Shown: positions 15,771 through 24,464 of the stretch, one piece after another
Layout of the letters: every line of letters begins with the position of its first letter
Numbering within the stretch: the stretch's first letter is position 1
Origin: Sinomonas cellulolyticus
GTDB taxonomy: Bacteria; Actinomycetota; Actinomycetes; Actinomycetales; Micrococcaceae
NCBI RefSeq assembly: GCF_014656475.1
Contig: NZ_BNCM01000019.1
Coordinates: 1-47,955 of the forward strand
Direction: 5' to 3'
DNA: 47,955 nucleotides
Notes under the pieces: generated by a model
Database searches by the model: none
Seen by the model: only the letters and a program-made list of their open reading frames with translations
Told to the model about the DNA's origin: nothing
Translations under genes and position numbers: made by a program

Positions 15771-17789
15771 TCACATGTTCTGGCGTGGAATCACCGGGTT
15801 CCAGGTGCGGTTCAGGACAGGCTGCTCTCCCTCGGACACGACGAGGTTGCAGTTCAGGAGGAAGTCTTGGGGTGTGGAGCTCAACCGGACCATTGAGTTG
15901 ACTGTTGCTTTCCAGTCGTCGCGCTGGAAGGTGATCTCCTGGCGGAACTCGGTGGATGCACTGGCGGGGTCCTGGAGTTCGATCACCTGCTCACGCTCGA
16001 CCTTGTACTCCATGGCCCAGTTGATTTCGCGGAAGAGGCTCATCCCGTCGCCGGCGTACGCACCGACGCCGCCGACGACCCTTTTGGTCACCTTGTTGGC
16101 CGCGACGTCGAGGGTGACGAGCCGCTGGTACTGCTGGCCCTGGTCGAGGGCCACGATCTCGGGGCCGGGCGCTGACTCCGGGGGTGCGAAGGCGACCTCG
16201 GAGGCGTTCGCCGAGTCGTAGACGGGGAGGGTGAGGTGGCTGGCGCCGCGGACCAGGACCTGTGTCGCCTCCGGCGCGGGCCAGGCCATCGGCCAGTAGG
16301 AGGGTGAGAGGGCGATGCGGAGGCGGTGTCCGGCTGGGAGGGTGTAGCCGGTCGCGCTGAGGTCGATCTCGACGTCGTACCAGTGTCCGGGATCGAGAGC
16401 CTCGGGTGCCTCCGAGCCGGTCCGGTGGGTGAGGTTGAGCAGGCCGTGGGCTATCTTGGCGACCGATCCATCCGGTCGGACGTCGTTGAGCCGTGCGGCG
16501 ATCATGGCCACGGGTTTGTCCGAGCTGACCTGCAGGCGGAGGCGGCTCGTCCCGAGGATTTCCAGGGAATCCGTCAGGGGTTCGCTGTCGAAGCAGAGGG
16601 ACAGTGCGTCGTCTGGGCGCTGGTCGGGGGCGAGTTCGTGTGGCAGTGCAAAGCCGCCCCAGTCCCCGCCGACCTGGCCGACTGAGAGCTCGAAGGGGAG
16701 CGCCTTCTCGGACAGTTCTGCGTGGGAGGTGGTCAGTCCCGAGTCGGCGAGGTTCCAGACGACGTCGGAGACGGATGGAGAGGGCCACTGCTGCTCCCCC
16801 ACCCAGCGCCCGGCCCGGACGGCCCGCTGGGTCGTCGGGGTCTCGCTGGACTGGAGGAACGCGCGCAGCTTGGGCTCGTTCATGACGCCGTTGTCCGCGC
16901 CCTTGAGCCAGTGGTCGTACCAGCGGAGGACCTCTTGGAGGAAGCCGACCGCCGGACCCGGCGCCCCGATGTGGGGGTAGAGATGGGCCCAGGGGCCGAT
17001 GATGCATTTCGTGGGCGCCGGGAGCTTCTCGGCCATGCGGAGCATGGCCGTTCTGTAGCCGTCTGCCCAACCGCCGACGAGCAGGGTCGCTGCCTTGATC
17101 TGGTGGTAGTCCTCGCTGACTGACCCGTGCTTCCAGTATTGGTCACGGCTCTGGTGGCGCAGCCATTCCTCGAGCGGAAAGGCCAGGCCTGCGAGTCGTT
17201 CGTCCCACGCCTCCCGCCAGGACGCACCGAGTACCTCTGGGTCCGGTGGGCGTGGAAGGAATGTCTGCAGGGCGGCGCCCCAGTCGATGCCGTCGACGAG
17301 CAGGGTCCCGCCCATGAAGTGGACGTCGTCGCCGAAGCGGTCGTCTGTGGCGCAGACTGGGACGATGGCCCGAAGCGCGGGAGGTTGCCGGGCTGCGATC
17401 TGCAGGCAGTTGAACCCGCCCCATGACTTGCCGATCATGCCGACTGAGCCGTTGCACCAGGGCTGCTTGCTGAGCCATGCGATCGCGTCGACGGCGTCGT
17501 CCTGCTCTTGCAGCGCGTACTCGTCGACCATGACTCCGCGCGACTCCCCGGAGCCGGCCATGTCCAGGCGGACCGAAACGTAGCCATGCTGGGCGAAGTA
17601 GCCGTGCATCGGTTCGTCGCGCGCCCGGGTGAAGTCCCGCTTGCGGTACGGGATGTACTCGAGGATCGCGGGGACGGGCGTTGTCGTGGCCGGCTTCCAC
17701 ACCCGCGCGGAGAGCTGGCGCCCATCTCGGGTCGGGATGACGAGGTGCTCGATCACCTCGACTTGATAGGTGGGGTCTGCGTTGCTCAA
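15771..17789 (-). CDS. CocE/NonD-type serine hydrolase (first paralogue)
   Basis: A 672-residue alpha/beta hydrolase of the X-Pro dipeptidyl-peptidase S15/cocaine-esterase group. The full triad is visible: Ser122 in GMIGKSWGGF, Asp243 in GGWADGYR and His269 in GPWAHLYPH. A C-terminal jelly-roll domain follows (about residues 400-560). No signal peptide is visible, so it should act in the cytoplasm on an ester, amide or N-acyl substrate brought in by the upstream peptide-type transporter. The start is a TTG with a GAAGGA site 5 bases upstream. It lies 145 bases after the TetR gene on the same strand. A paralogue of almost the same length is two genes upstream. Confidence 0.88.
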   Translation of the reverse strand: MSNADPTYQVEVIEHLVIPTRDGRQLSARVWKPATTTPVPAILEYIPYRKRDFTRARDEPMHGYFAQHGYVSVRLDMAGSGESRGVMVDEYALQEQDDAVDAIAWLSKQPWCNGSVGMIGKSWGGFNCLQIAARQPPALRAIVPVCATDDRFGDDVHFMGGTLLVDGIDWGAALQTFLPRPPDPEVLGASWREAWDERLAGLAFPLEEWLRHQSRDQYWKHGSVSEDYHQIKAATLLVGGWADGYRTAMLRMAEKLPAPTKCIIGPWAHLYPHIGAPGPAVGFLQEVLRWYDHWLKGADNGVMNEPKLRAFLQSSETPTTQRAVRAGRWVGEQQWPSPSVSDVVWNLADSGLTTSHAELSEKALPFELSVGQVGGDWGGFALPHELAPDQRPDDALSLCFDSEPLTDSLEILGTSRLRLQVSSDKPVAMIAARLNDVRPDGSVAKIAHGLLNLTHRTGSEAPEALDPGHWYDVEIDLSATGYTLPAGHRLRIALSPSYWPMAWPAPEATQVLVRGASHLTLPVYDSANASEVAFAPPESAPGPEIVALDQGQQYQRLVTLDVAANKVTKRVVGGVGAYAGDGMSLFREINWAMEYKVEREQVIELQDPASASTEFRQEITFQRDDWKATVNSMVRLSSTPQDFLLNCNLVVSEGEQPVLNRTWNPVIPRQNM

Positions 17790-17934
17790 GGCGTTCCTTC
17801 AGGGGTTGGAGCGGACGTGTATGGGAGGCGTCGTGCCGGCCATCTGCCGCGGGCCACCGGGGTTTGGGCGGCTGCAGTTGCCTGCCGATCAGAATGACGA
17901 TCCGGGCCCTCTGGCGTGTTGGATCCTGCGCGGG

Positions 17935-18627
17935 TCAGGTGGGGCGGTCGGCGCTCGTCGATGCGTCAAGGCCAAGGCCGAGCCGTTGTGCGACGTAGCG
18001 GGTGATCGCCTCCCTTGCCGCGTCGACGGTGATTGAGGAATGCAGGGAGTAGCACTGCACTGCGAGCCCGTCGACCAGTGAGGCGATGTCGCGGGCGAGC
18101 GCAATGGGTTGGTCGCAGGAGAACTCCCCCTGCTGGACTCCGCGTTCGATGATCTCCTGCAGGGTCCGGCGCCAGCTGTCGTAGTGGGTGCTCATCCACC
18201 GGCCGTACGTCTCGTCCCGGGCGGCGGCGGACCAGAAGTCGATCCAGATGAGCCAGTGCCTCCGGGTCTTGAGGTCGTCGAGGAAAAGGCCTCCCACGAT
18301 GGCCTGGAGCTCTATGGCGGCGGTGCCGCTGTCTTCGCCTGCCGTGCGGGCGCTCGTGCGCAGCGGTTCGTAGAATTCTCGGGTCTCTGCCTGGACCACT
18401 TCGAAGAGGAGCTCCTCAAGGCTGCGGAAGTGGTAGGTGATCGTTCCTGGGGACACCTCGCAGACCTTCGAGATATCGCGGATCTGCACATTGAAGAGGC
18501 CCTTGTCGGCGATGAGGTCGCGCGCGGACTCGATCACGAGGCGGCGGCGGACCTCCGTGGGCTGGCGGCTGCGCTCCCGTTCCGACTTGGCCCGGGGGCG
18601 CCTCTGTGCCGATGGCCTGGCCACCAC
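17935..18627 (-). CDS. TetR-family transcriptional regulator
   Basis: About 230 residues. The N-terminal TetR HTH, about residues 30-75, contains FNVQIRDISKVCEVSPGTIT then YHFRSLEELLF. A ligand-binding helical C-terminal domain ends near SITVDAAREAITRYVAQRLG. I prefer the GTG at 18625-18627, which has GGAGAGGAG six bases upstream and leaves a 16-base gap after the second hydrolase. The longer frame to 18702 would overlap that gene. It sits between the two hydrolase genes and probably represses the whole transporter/hydrolase locus in response to the imported compound. Confidence 0.85.
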   Translation of the reverse strand: MVARPSAQRRPRAKSERERSRQPTEVRRRLVIESARDLIADKGLFNVQIRDISKVCEVSPGTITYHFRSLEELLFEVVQAETREFYEPLRTSARTAGEDSGTAAIELQAIVGGLFLDDLKTRRHWLIWIDFWSAAARDETYGRWMSTHYDSWRRTLQEIIERGVQQGEFSCDQPIALARDIASLVDGLAVQCYSLHSSITVDAAREAITRYVAQRLGLGLDASTSADRPT

Positions 18628-18643
18628 GATGGCTCCTCTCCCG

Positions 18644-20671
18644 TCAGACCGAAGTGCGTTCGATGCGCGAGTCGAATTCCCTGACAAAGTACTCGTCTCC
18701 ATCGAGGTGCACGGTGATGTGGCTCGTGAGCCGGAAGTGTGTTGCCGTTGCGGTGATCCGTGAGTCGGTCTCGATGAGCACGTCCCAGTCGTCGCGCCGG
18801 AGGCCTACCGTCCATGTCGACCGTGCCTCGGCCGTGAGGGGGTCGTTGCCGGAGATGGTGTAGGTCTCGAGGGCGGACTCCCGGTAGACGAGGCCATCGG
18901 GGTAGATGCGGTGGCCGCCGTAGTTGGGGTCGACTGTGAGGACCCAGGTGTCGGTTTCCGGGTCGTAGCGCACTTCGCGCTCGGGTCGGCTTCCCTCCGG
19001 TGGGCCGGGCGTGACGCCCAGTGGCGCGGCCTGTTCGGGCACTTCGAAGGTGATGTCTTTGCGCAGCAGCGCCTCGGGTGCCAGATGGCCGACCACGAGC
19101 TCGGAATGGTCTGGGTCCACGGTCAGCGCTGTGTGCCCGCCGTGGGGCCACAGCCATGGCCAGTAGGTCGTGGACAGAGCGACGCGGATGCGGTGGCCTG
19201 CGGGCACGTTCCAGGCGATGGCGGTGAGTTCGACCTCGGCGTTGACCCATTCGCCGGGGGCGAGGTCGTCTGAGCGGTCCATCCCGTTGCGTTTGGCGAG
19301 GTTCAGTGCTCCGCGCGTGATGAGGGTCGAGGAGCCGTCGGGGGCGACGTCGCAGAGCCGCACCATGATGTTTGCCCGCGCCGTGTGCGACCGGAGGCGC
19401 AGCCGGAGGCGGGGGTTGCCCAGGATGTTTACGTCCTTGTCCAGCGGGGGCGTGTCGAAGAGCGTCGACCGGCCGTCCTCGGACCTCTGGTCGGGCGGCA
19501 GGTCGGAGGGGTTGCCGAACGGGAACCAGCGGCCGGCGTCCACGCCGTTGTGCTGCGGGGTATCGACGACAGCGTGGCCGTCCGTCCCTGCCGCGAGCGT
19601 CAGCGTGTCAGTGCGGAGATTCCAGGCCATCTCCGAGACCTCCGGTGAGGGCCAGCTGTCCAGCCCGACCCAGGTGCCCTCGCGCACGGCGTACTGGGTC
19701 GCCGGCCGGACGCTGTCCTGCTGGTAGACCCGCAGGAGCGGATCGTCCATGACGCCTGTTTCGGCGCCCTTGAGCCAGTGGTCCCACCAGCGGAGTGTCT
19801 CCTGCAGGAAGCCGATCGTCGGTCCCGGGGTCCGCTCGATGTCAGGGTACTGGTGCGACCACGGTCCGATGATTCCCCGGCATGGGGCGGCGAGGCCCTC
19901 GACGAGGCGCAGGACGGTGTTGCGGTAGGGGTCGGCCCAGCCCCCGACGGCCAGGACGGCGGCGTCGATGGACTGGTAGTCCTCGCACACCGACCCGTGC
20001 TTCCAGTAGTCGTCGCGCTCCTGGTGGGCCATCCAGATGTGCGAGAACGGCTCGAGGGCAGCGAGCCGCTCGTCCCACACCTGCTTCCAGGCGTCGCCGA
20101 CCCGCCATGGCGCGGGCGGGCGGGCCTGGAAGGCGAACATCGTCGCGGCCCAGGCGGACATGTCGATCCCGAGGAGGGCTCCACCGTAGTAGTGGACGTC
20201 GTCGGCGTACCGGTCGTCGGTCGAGCACACAGTGACGATGGCCTTGAGCGCGGGGGGCCGTTCCGCGGCGACCTGCAGGGCGTTGAAGCCGCCCCAGGAG
20301 ATCCCGAACATGCCGACGTTCCCTGTCGACCAGGGCTGTGCGGCGAGCCAGGCGATGACCTCGACGGCGTCCGCCTGCTCCTGGGGGTGGTATTCGTCGA
20401 GCATCACCCCTTCCGAATCGCCTGATCCCCGCATGTCGACGCGCACCGAGGCGTAGCCGTGCCCTGCATACCAGGGGTGCCGCTGGGCATCGCGCGGAGC
20501 GGTCCAGTCTCCGCGCCGGTAGGGCAGGTATTCCAGCAGGACTGGGACCGGATGCTCGTAGGCGTCCTCGGGCAGCCAGATCGTGGCGGCCAGGCGGGTG
20601 CCGTCGCCCATCGGTATCCAGACGTGTTCCAGCACGGTAGGCGTGCGCGGCAATTCGGTGGCGATCCTCAC
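18644..20671 (-). CDS. CocE/NonD-type serine hydrolase (second paralogue)
   Basis: About 675 residues, the same family as the hydrolase at 15771 and collinear with it throughout. The triad is visible: Ser (about 125) in GMFGISWGGF, Asp in GGWADPYRN and His in GPWSHQYPD, followed by the C-terminal jelly roll. The frame is open to 20782, but that extension lies inside the ABC ATPase gene. The GTG at 20669-20671 with CAGGA five bases upstream gives a protein of nearly the same length as the paralogue and starts 28 bases after the ATPase stop. It is probably cytoplasmic. Two such enzymes suggest two substrate variants or sequential cleavages. Confidence 0.86.
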   Translation of the reverse strand: MRIATELPRTPTVLEHVWIPMGDGTRLAATIWLPEDAYEHPVPVLLEYLPYRRGDWTAPRDAQRHPWYAGHGYASVRVDMRGSGDSEGVMLDEYHPQEQADAVEVIAWLAAQPWSTGNVGMFGISWGGFNALQVAAERPPALKAIVTVCSTDDRYADDVHYYGGALLGIDMSAWAATMFAFQARPPAPWRVGDAWKQVWDERLAALEPFSHIWMAHQERDDYWKHGSVCEDYQSIDAAVLAVGGWADPYRNTVLRLVEGLAAPCRGIIGPWSHQYPDIERTPGPTIGFLQETLRWWDHWLKGAETGVMDDPLLRVYQQDSVRPATQYAVREGTWVGLDSWPSPEVSEMAWNLRTDTLTLAAGTDGHAVVDTPQHNGVDAGRWFPFGNPSDLPPDQRSEDGRSTLFDTPPLDKDVNILGNPRLRLRLRSHTARANIMVRLCDVAPDGSSTLITRGALNLAKRNGMDRSDDLAPGEWVNAEVELTAIAWNVPAGHRIRVALSTTYWPWLWPHGGHTALTVDPDHSELVVGHLAPEALLRKDITFEVPEQAAPLGVTPGPPEGSRPEREVRYDPETDTWVLTVDPNYGGHRIYPDGLVYRESALETYTISGNDPLTAEARSTWTVGLRRDDWDVLIETDSRITATATHFRLTSHITVHLDGDEYFVREFDSRIERTSV

Positions 20672-20699
20672 GGTGTTCCTGTTCAGGTTGAGGTTGTGG

Positions 20700-22616
20700 T
20701 CAGCGGATGACGGCGCCGTCGGGCCCGGGGCTTTTCTCTGCGGCCCTTCCCGAAAGCGCCTCGAGCGACTCGACGCTGGCATGGCAGCGCAGCCGATGCG
20801 TGGCGGTCAGTTCGATCACGGGCGGCCGGACGGTGCGGCAGGCGGGCAGTTCGAGCGGGCATCTGCCGGCGAACGGGCAGCCGGTCGCCGGCGGGGCGTC
20901 GGGCACTTCGTCGCGGCCGACCGTCAGGACGGGGTGTCTCGTGTGGCCGAGCTCGATCACGGAGTCGAGCAGGAGCCTGGTGTAGGGGTGGGAAACCCCG
21001 CTGAAGATCTCGTCGGAGCGGCCCTCTTCGACGATCCGGCCCAGGTAGAGCACGACGACGCGGTCGGCCACGGCCCGGACGACGGCGAGGTCATGGGTGA
21101 TGAAGAGGAATCCGAGCTCCCGCTCGACCGAGAGCCGGTCCATCAGGCGCAGGATCGAGGATTGGACCGAGACGTCCAGCGCTGAGACGATCTCGTCGGC
21201 CAGGACCAGGGTCGGCTCCGCGACGATCGCCCTCGCGATGCCCACGCGCTGCCTCTGTCCTCCCGAGAGCTGTCCGGGCAGCCTGGCGCTGAATGTTGCG
21301 GGCAGGTCGACCTCCGCCAGGGCTGCCTCGACCGATCGGCCGCGGAGTCCGAAGAGCCGGGCGGGCCTTCCCACGGCGTCCCCGACGGTGTGCCGCGGGT
21401 TGAGCGAGGTGTCGGCGTTCTGGAAGATCATCTGGATCGCCTTGCGGATCGGCCTGGGGCGCCGGGACGCGGTGTCACCGAGCTTTTCGCCGTCTTCAAG
21501 AGTGAGCGTGCCGGCCTCGCGGGTCTGGAGGCCCGCAACGACGTTGGCGATCGTGGACTTGCCCGATCCGGACTCCCCCACGAGCGCGACGATCTCGCCG
21601 GCGAAGATGTCGAGGTCGACGTCCTCCACGGTGGGCCCCGTTCCGGGTGAGGGCTTGCGGCGGTAGTCGACGGTCAGGCCCCGGATCTCCAGCACTTTCC
21701 GGGTGCCAGCAGGGGGGCGGCGGACCTGCACGTCGGTCCGGGGTTCCGCCTGCTGGCCGCGCTCGTGCGCCTCGAGGACGGTCTCGTCGAGGCTTGGCGG
21801 TATCCCGGGTGCGGCGATCCTGGGGATGCTGGCGATCAGTCCGCGCGTGTAGGGGTGCTGCGGCCGGCTGAGGACCTGGGCGGTGGGCCCTGACTCGACG
21901 ACGCGCCCCTGCCGCATGACCGCGACGTCGGAGCAGAGGCGTTCGATGACGCCGAGGTCGTGGCTGACGAGGACCATGGACATGCCGAGCTCGTGCTGGA
22001 GCTGCTCGAGCGTCTCCAGGATCGCGGCCTGGGTGACGACGTCCAGCCCGGTCGTCGGCTCGTCGAGGACAAGGACCGCGGGGCGTGCCGCGAGGGCCAT
22101 TGCGATGCCGATGCGCTGCTGCTGGCCTCCGGAGAACTGGTGGGGGTATTTCTCGAGCGCCTCGGCCGGGTTCGGCAGGCGTACCAGTCTGAGGAGGCGT
22201 TCGGCCTCGGCCCGCCGCCCGGGTCCGGGGATCGTGCGCTGGAGGCTGATCGTCTCGATGAGCTGGTCGCCTACCCGCATGGTCGGAGTGAGCGCTGCGC
22301 CCGCGTTCTGGGGGACGAGGGCGATCGTCGATGACCGGAACCGCCGAAGTGCCCTGCCCTTGAGCGCGAAGGGATCCTGGCCGGCGACGCGCACCGATCC
22401 TGAGGAGACGAACGAGGAGGTCCGCAGCGATCCCAGGAGGGCGCTTGCGAGGGTCGACTTGCCGGATCCGGACTCGCCGACCAGGCCCAGCACGTCTCCG
22501 GCGCCGAGGCTGAGGGCGATGTCGGTGATGACGTCTACCTGTCGGGAGCCGGAGAGGTAGGCGATCCCGAGGTGCCGGAGTTCGATGAGTGGACTGGTGA
22601 GCGGTTCTGCGCTCAT
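20700..22616 (-). CDS. Peptide-type ABC transporter, fused double ATPase (DppD-DppF-like)
   Basis: A 638-residue fusion of two oligopeptide/nickel-type ATPases. Domain 1 (about residues 8-265) has Walker A GESGSGKST, signature FSGGQQQRIGIAMAL and Walker B VLVLDEPTTGLD. Domain 2 (about 315-565) has GESGSGKST, LSGGQRQRVGIARAI and VLADEIVSALD. Both carry the HPYTR segment of this family, and the C-terminus has the Cys-rich CPFAGRCPL...PACR tail. Walker B of domain 2 lacks the usual proline (DEIVS instead of DEPVS), a mild variation. The start ATG overlaps the upstream permease stop by four bases (ATGA), and longer upstream frames are permease shadows. Confidence 0.92.
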   Translation of the reverse strand: MSAEPLTSPLIELRHLGIAYLSGSRQVDVITDIALSLGAGDVLGLVGESGSGKSTLASALLGSLRTSSFVSSGSVRVAGQDPFALKGRALRRFRSSTIALVPQNAGAALTPTMRVGDQLIETISLQRTIPGPGRRAEAERLLRLVRLPNPAEALEKYPHQFSGGQQQRIGIAMALAARPAVLVLDEPTTGLDVVTQAAILETLEQLQHELGMSMVLVSHDLGVIERLCSDVAVMRQGRVVESGPTAQVLSRPQHPYTRGLIASIPRIAAPGIPPSLDETVLEAHERGQQAEPRTDVQVRRPPAGTRKVLEIRGLTVDYRRKPSPGTGPTVEDVDLDIFAGEIVALVGESGSGKSTIANVVAGLQTREAGTLTLEDGEKLGDTASRRPRPIRKAIQMIFQNADTSLNPRHTVGDAVGRPARLFGLRGRSVEAALAEVDLPATFSARLPGQLSGGQRQRVGIARAIVAEPTLVLADEIVSALDVSVQSSILRLMDRLSVERELGFLFITHDLAVVRAVADRVVVLYLGRIVEEGRSDEIFSGVSHPYTRLLLDSVIELGHTRHPVLTVGRDEVPDAPPATGCPFAGRCPLELPACRTVRPPVIELTATHRLRCHASVESLEALSGRAAEKSPGPDGAVIR

Positions 22617-23506
22617 CCGATGATCTCCTTCATCCGGTCCACGCCCAGGCTCTTGGCCAGGCCGTCGGAGGCGAGGTTCAGGCCGATGATGAGTGTGGCG
22701 AGGGAAATGATGGGGGCGAGCGTCGCCAGGGGGACCACGGCCATGAGGCTGCGGTTCTCGGCTACCATGAGGCCCCAGTCCGGCGTCGGCGGGTTGGCCC
22801 CGAAGCCGAGGAAGGACAGGGAGCTGATGAGGAGCACCACCCAGGACGCGCGCATGGCGAACTCGACGAGGACCACGTCGAGGATGTTTGGGAGCACCTC
22901 GCGGGTGAGGACGTAGATGACGCCTTCGCCGCGGGCGCGGGCGGCGGTGATGAAGTCCAGGGGCATGACGTCCATCGCGGCCGCGCGCACGATCCGGGTG
23001 ACGCCGCCGGTGTAGACGACGACCACGCCGAGGACGATGACCCACAGGCCGGATCCGAAGATCGTCACGACGACGAGCAGGGCCAGGAGCGCCGGGACCG
23101 CGAGCACGGAGTCGAGCACCCTCGTGACGATCTGGTCGAACCAGCCCCCGTAGTATGCCGCGAGGCCCGCGATAAGCGTGCCGAGCACGACGGCGATAGT
23201 GGTCGCGGTGAGGCTCACGCCGAGGGCGTACTGGCCGCCGTACAGCGTTCTGGAGAGGATGTCGCGGCCCAGGCTGTCCGTTCCGAGCGGGTAGGTGCCG
23301 CCGGGCAGGTAGAGCACCGCCGAGGGGTTGTTCGCGGTGGGGTCGTGCGGTGCGATCAGCGGTGCGAGCAAGGCGAGGAGGAGGTGCATGACGACGAGGG
23401 CGAACCCGATCGTTGCCATCTTCGAGCGGAGGATGGAGCGGACCACCCGTTTGAGGCCTCCGGCACGGCCCGGGGCCGTGGCGGGGGTTGCTGCGACGGT
23501 CGTCAT
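22613..23506 (-). CDS. Peptide-type ABC transporter permease (DppC-like)
   Basis: A 297-residue membrane protein with an N-terminal helix (about 30-50), the extracellular GTDSLGRDILSRTLYG motif of DppC permeases, five further helices and the EAA loop AARARGEGVIYVLTREVLPN that docks on the ATPase. The ATG at 23504-23506 has AGGAGGG upstream and overlaps the partner permease stop. Upstream frame extension is a shadow. With the DppB-like partner it forms the heterodimeric channel. Confidence 0.92.
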   Translation of the reverse strand: MTTVAATPATAPGRAGGLKRVVRSILRSKMATIGFALVVMHLLLALLAPLIAPHDPTANNPSAVLYLPGGTYPLGTDSLGRDILSRTLYGGQYALGVSLTATTIAVVLGTLIAGLAAYYGGWFDQIVTRVLDSVLAVPALLALLVVVTIFGSGLWVIVLGVVVVYTGGVTRIVRAAAMDVMPLDFITAARARGEGVIYVLTREVLPNILDVVLVEFAMRASWVVLLISSLSFLGFGANPPTPDWGLMVAENRSLMAVVPLATLAPIISLATLIIGLNLASDGLAKSLGVDRMKEIIG

Positions 23507-24462
23507 CGGGCCCTCCTCGGGTGCCGCAGTCGCGGATTGAGCAGCATGGCAGCGATGTCTGCCAGCAGGTTGCACACGACATAGGTCACGGCGCTGAGGA
23601 CGGCGATGAGCAGGATCGTGGGCAGATCGCGGCTCTGGACCGACTGGATCATCAGGGTCCCCATCCCGGGGTAGTTGAAGATGCTCTCCACCACGACGAC
23701 TCCGCCGATGAGCCAGGCGATGTTCATGGCCAGCACGTTCAGCGTCGGCAGGATCGCGCTCGGGATGATGTGCCGTCCGACCAGCCTCGCCGGGGAGATT
23801 CCCTTCAGGGTCGCGGTCCGGACGAAGTCGGTCTCCAGGACGTCGATCACCGAGGTCCTCATCATCCGGATGATGTAGGCCGCCGCGACGATGGTCAGGG
23901 ACAGCGCCGGCAGCGCGATCGAGGGCAGCAGCTCGCCGATGCCGGCGTCGCGCCCGGCCACGACGACCGCCGGGAAGATGGGGATGGTGATCGAGAAGAG
24001 CAGCACGAGCAGGGTCGCGACGATGAACTCCGGAAGGCTCATCCCGACGAGGGAGACCGTCGAGATCACCGAGTCGGGCCAGCGGTTGCGGAACAGGCCC
24101 GCCACGAGCCCGAGGACGAGCGCAAGGGTAAAGCCCAGGACGATCGTCGTCCCGGCCAGCAGCGCCGTGTTCAGCAGCGCCCGGCCGACCTCGGGGCCGA
24201 CGGGCTGGCCGCTCACGAGCGACGTGCCGAAGTCCCCGGTGAGCGCCCCTCCCAGCCATGACCCGAACCGGGCCAGCGGAGACCTGTCCAGCCCGAGTTG
24301 GGCGCGGAGGGTGGCCACGGCCTCCGGGGTCGCGTTCTGCCCGAGGATCTGGGTTGCCGCGTCGCCCGGCAGGGACTGGACCGCAGAGAAGACCAGGATG
24401 ACCGAGAGGAGGACCGTGGCAACGGCCCACCCCAGGCGGGTCAGGACTAGGCGGGCGATCAT
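23503..24462 (-). CDS. Peptide-type ABC transporter permease (DppB-like)
   Basis: A 319-residue membrane protein of the DppB type. It has an N-terminal helix (TRLGWAVATVLLSVILVFSA), the external LPGDAATQILG region, five more helices, and the EAA loop TATLKGISPARLVGRHIIPS. A second family signature, IFNYPGMGTLMIQ, lies near the C-terminus. Its ATG starts two bases after the binding-protein stop, so translation is probably coupled. It forms the channel with the DppC-like partner. Confidence 0.92.
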   Translation of the reverse strand: MIARLVLTRLGWAVATVLLSVILVFSAVQSLPGDAATQILGQNATPEAVATLRAQLGLDRSPLARFGSWLGGALTGDFGTSLVSGQPVGPEVGRALLNTALLAGTTIVLGFTLALVLGLVAGLFRNRWPDSVISTVSLVGMSLPEFIVATLLVLLFSITIPIFPAVVVAGRDAGIGELLPSIALPALSLTIVAAAYIIRMMRTSVIDVLETDFVRTATLKGISPARLVGRHIIPSAILPTLNVLAMNIAWLIGGVVVVESIFNYPGMGTLMIQSVQSRDLPTILLIAVLSAVTYVVCNLLADIAAMLLNPRLRHPRRAR

Positions 24463-24464
24463 CG

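Noticed and set aside
17786..17934. A possible small gene between the TetR and first hydrolase genes
   Set aside because: The gap is short, no frame has a start signal, and it more likely holds a promoter or leader for the hydrolase.
22617..23582. N-terminal extension of the fused ATPase frame to 23582
   Set aside because: The extra residues are permease sequence in another frame; the ATG at 22614-22616 overlaps the permease stop and begins family similarity.
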